Shown here in pieces: positions 63,345 to 64,000 of a stretch of DNA of 64,000 nt. The notes beneath the pieces were generated by a model. The model searched no databases. It saw only the letters and a program-made list of their open reading frames with translations, and was not told the origin of the DNA. How positions within the stretch are numbered: position 1 is the first letter of the stretch; each line of letters begins with the position of its first letter. Origin of the DNA: Akkermansia muciniphila. GTDB taxonomy: Bacteria > Verrucomicrobiota > Verrucomicrobiia > Verrucomicrobiales > V1-33. A program made the translations under genes and the position numbers. Location of the stretch: positions 1 to 64,000 of the forward strand of contig CAMDJM010000008.1 of NCBI GenBank assembly GCA_945900785.1, given 5' to 3'.

Positions 63345-64000
63345 TCAAGGCACCAGCTTCACGCGGCAGAGCCAGGCATCCGCGCAGATGTAAAGATATT
63401 CCTGATGCGGGCCGCCAAAGCAGCAGTTGCCCGTGGGCACAAAGGTTTCAAGGCGGCCGAGGAGCTTGCCCTCCGGTGACATGACGTGCACCCCGCCGGG
63501 CCCGGTGGCCCAGAGGTTGCCTTTGGGGTCCACCTTCAAACCATCCGGCAGGCCTTTGTATTTTCCGCCCCCGGCCATGGCGGTGACATCCGCGAGGATG
63601 CGGCCGGGGGCCAGGGTGCCATCCGGATGCAGTGGGTAGGCCATCCAGAGCGCGGCGGTGACATCGGATTGGGCGACGTAGAGGGTTTTTTCGTCTGGGG
63701 ACAGGGCCACGCCGTTGGGGAATTTCAGCTCCTTGGTGAGGAGCGTGACCTTGCCTTCCGGAGTGAGGCGGTAGACGCCGTTCCAGGGAATCTCACGGGT
63801 CTCCACGTCGGCGGGGCCTTTGGGCAGGCCGTAGGGGGGATCCGTGAAATAGATATTTCCCGCGCGGTCCACACAGGCATCGTTGGGGCTGTTGTAGCGC
63901 TTTCCTTCGAAATTGTCCGTGAGGGTGCGCTTGCCCCCCCCGCCGCTGAGGCTGAGGGCGGAAAGGCGGCGGTCCCCATGCTCGCAGGAGATGAGCCGGC
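63345..64000 (-). CDS. SMP-30/gluconolactonase-like propeller enzyme, 5' part missing (window end)
   Basis: The frame is open from the window edge (63998 is in frame) to the stop at 63345, more than 215 residues and no start seen. It has the six-bladed SMP-30 signature: KRYNSPNDACVDRAGNIYFTDPPYGL, LKFPNGVALSPDEKTLYVAQSD, GLPDGLKVDPKGNLWATGPGGVHVMSPEGKLLG, and YICADAWLCRVKLVP at the end. The metal ligands Asn/Asp in SPNDACV and PDGLKVD are present. These enzymes hydrolyse sugar lactones, for example gluconolactone. A C8 run at 63932-63939 is in frame here. It faces the antiporter gene tail-to-tail. Confidence 0.85.
   Translation of the reverse strand, partial: RLISCEHGDRRLSALSLSGGGGKRTLTDNFEGKRYNSPNDACVDRAGNIYFTDPPYGLPKGPADVETREIPWNGVYRLTPEGKVTLLTKELKFPNGVALSPDEKTLYVAQSDVTAALWMAYPLHPDGTLAPGRILADVTAMAGGGKYKGLPDGLKVDPKGNLWATGPGGVHVMSPEGKLLGRLETFVPTGNCCFGGPHQEYLYICADAWLCRVKLVP

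Noticed and set aside
63932-63939. C8 run in the SMP-30-like gene as another frameshift
   Set aside because: The protein frame is continuous and family-like on both sides, so the run is in frame.
1-64000. CRISPR arrays or rRNA genes
   Set aside because: No regularly spaced repeats and no conserved rRNA blocks were seen on either strand.

Overview
The window looks like a chromosomal segment of a GC-rich Verrucomicrobiota bacterium. The evidence is a combination typical of the Planctomycetota/Verrucomicrobiota group: three gene pairs encoding a DUF1549/DUF1553 cytochrome-like protein and a Tat-exported DUF1501 protein, a PVC-type haem-binding propeller protein, verrucomicrobial prepilin-like N-termini, very long secreted proteins built from lamin-tail, CotH, Fn3 and calcium-binding repeats, and mostly weak or absent Shine-Dalgarno signals. 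No rRNA, tRNA or CRISPR array was seen.

Layout. 1-9270 is a worn accessory zone. It holds a partial CDS, a 22-bp inverted repeat, a giant prepilin/VWA/chitobiase-repeat protein frameshifted in a G8 tract, a frameshifted zinc-ribbon/TPM gene, an antitoxin remnant, a frameshifted polyvalent-type kinase gene, a TPR membrane protein, an RHH/PIN toxin-antitoxin pair and a prepilin relic. 9269-17416 carries two giant secreted proteins that share a repeated ~160-residue module, each followed by a clear terminator. 17432-17890 is a transposase C-terminal fragment. 18138-27123 is mostly ordinary: serA, an M14 peptidase, a possibly Fur-controlled outer-membrane protein plus c-type cytochrome, an OmpA-like protein, ruvB, a propeller hydrolase-like protein and a glutaminase.

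27137-45111 is the most striking part. On the minus strand there is DUF1549/1553, then DUF1501, then a sulfatase and the glutaminase. Divergently, on the plus strand, there is a tight six-gene run: GH32 fructan hydrolase, DUF1549/1553, DUF1501, DUF1549/1553, DUF1501, and DUF2961 (now GH172, whose characterised members include an alpha-D-fructofuranosidase/difructose-anhydride enzyme). I read this as a fructan or furanoside utilisation locus in which two glycosidases bracket two cytochrome/Tat-protein pairs. The role of the pairs is unknown.

45152-64000 holds an endonuclease/exonuclease/phosphatase-fold protein, an NHL plus GH43-like propeller protein with a fragment of another secreted gene at its 3' side, a four-gene MacAB-TolC-type efflux operon, a PVC-type haem-binding protein, a giant frameshifted secreted protein, a LysR regulator, a CPA2 cation/proton antiporter with an RCK domain, and the 3' part of an SMP-30/gluconolactonase-like gene.

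Four genes need a small indel corrected to read through (near 810, 4712, 5498 and 59785), three of them at G/C runs. This is either sequence error, recent decay or, for the G8 tract, possible phase variation; the sequence alone cannot decide.
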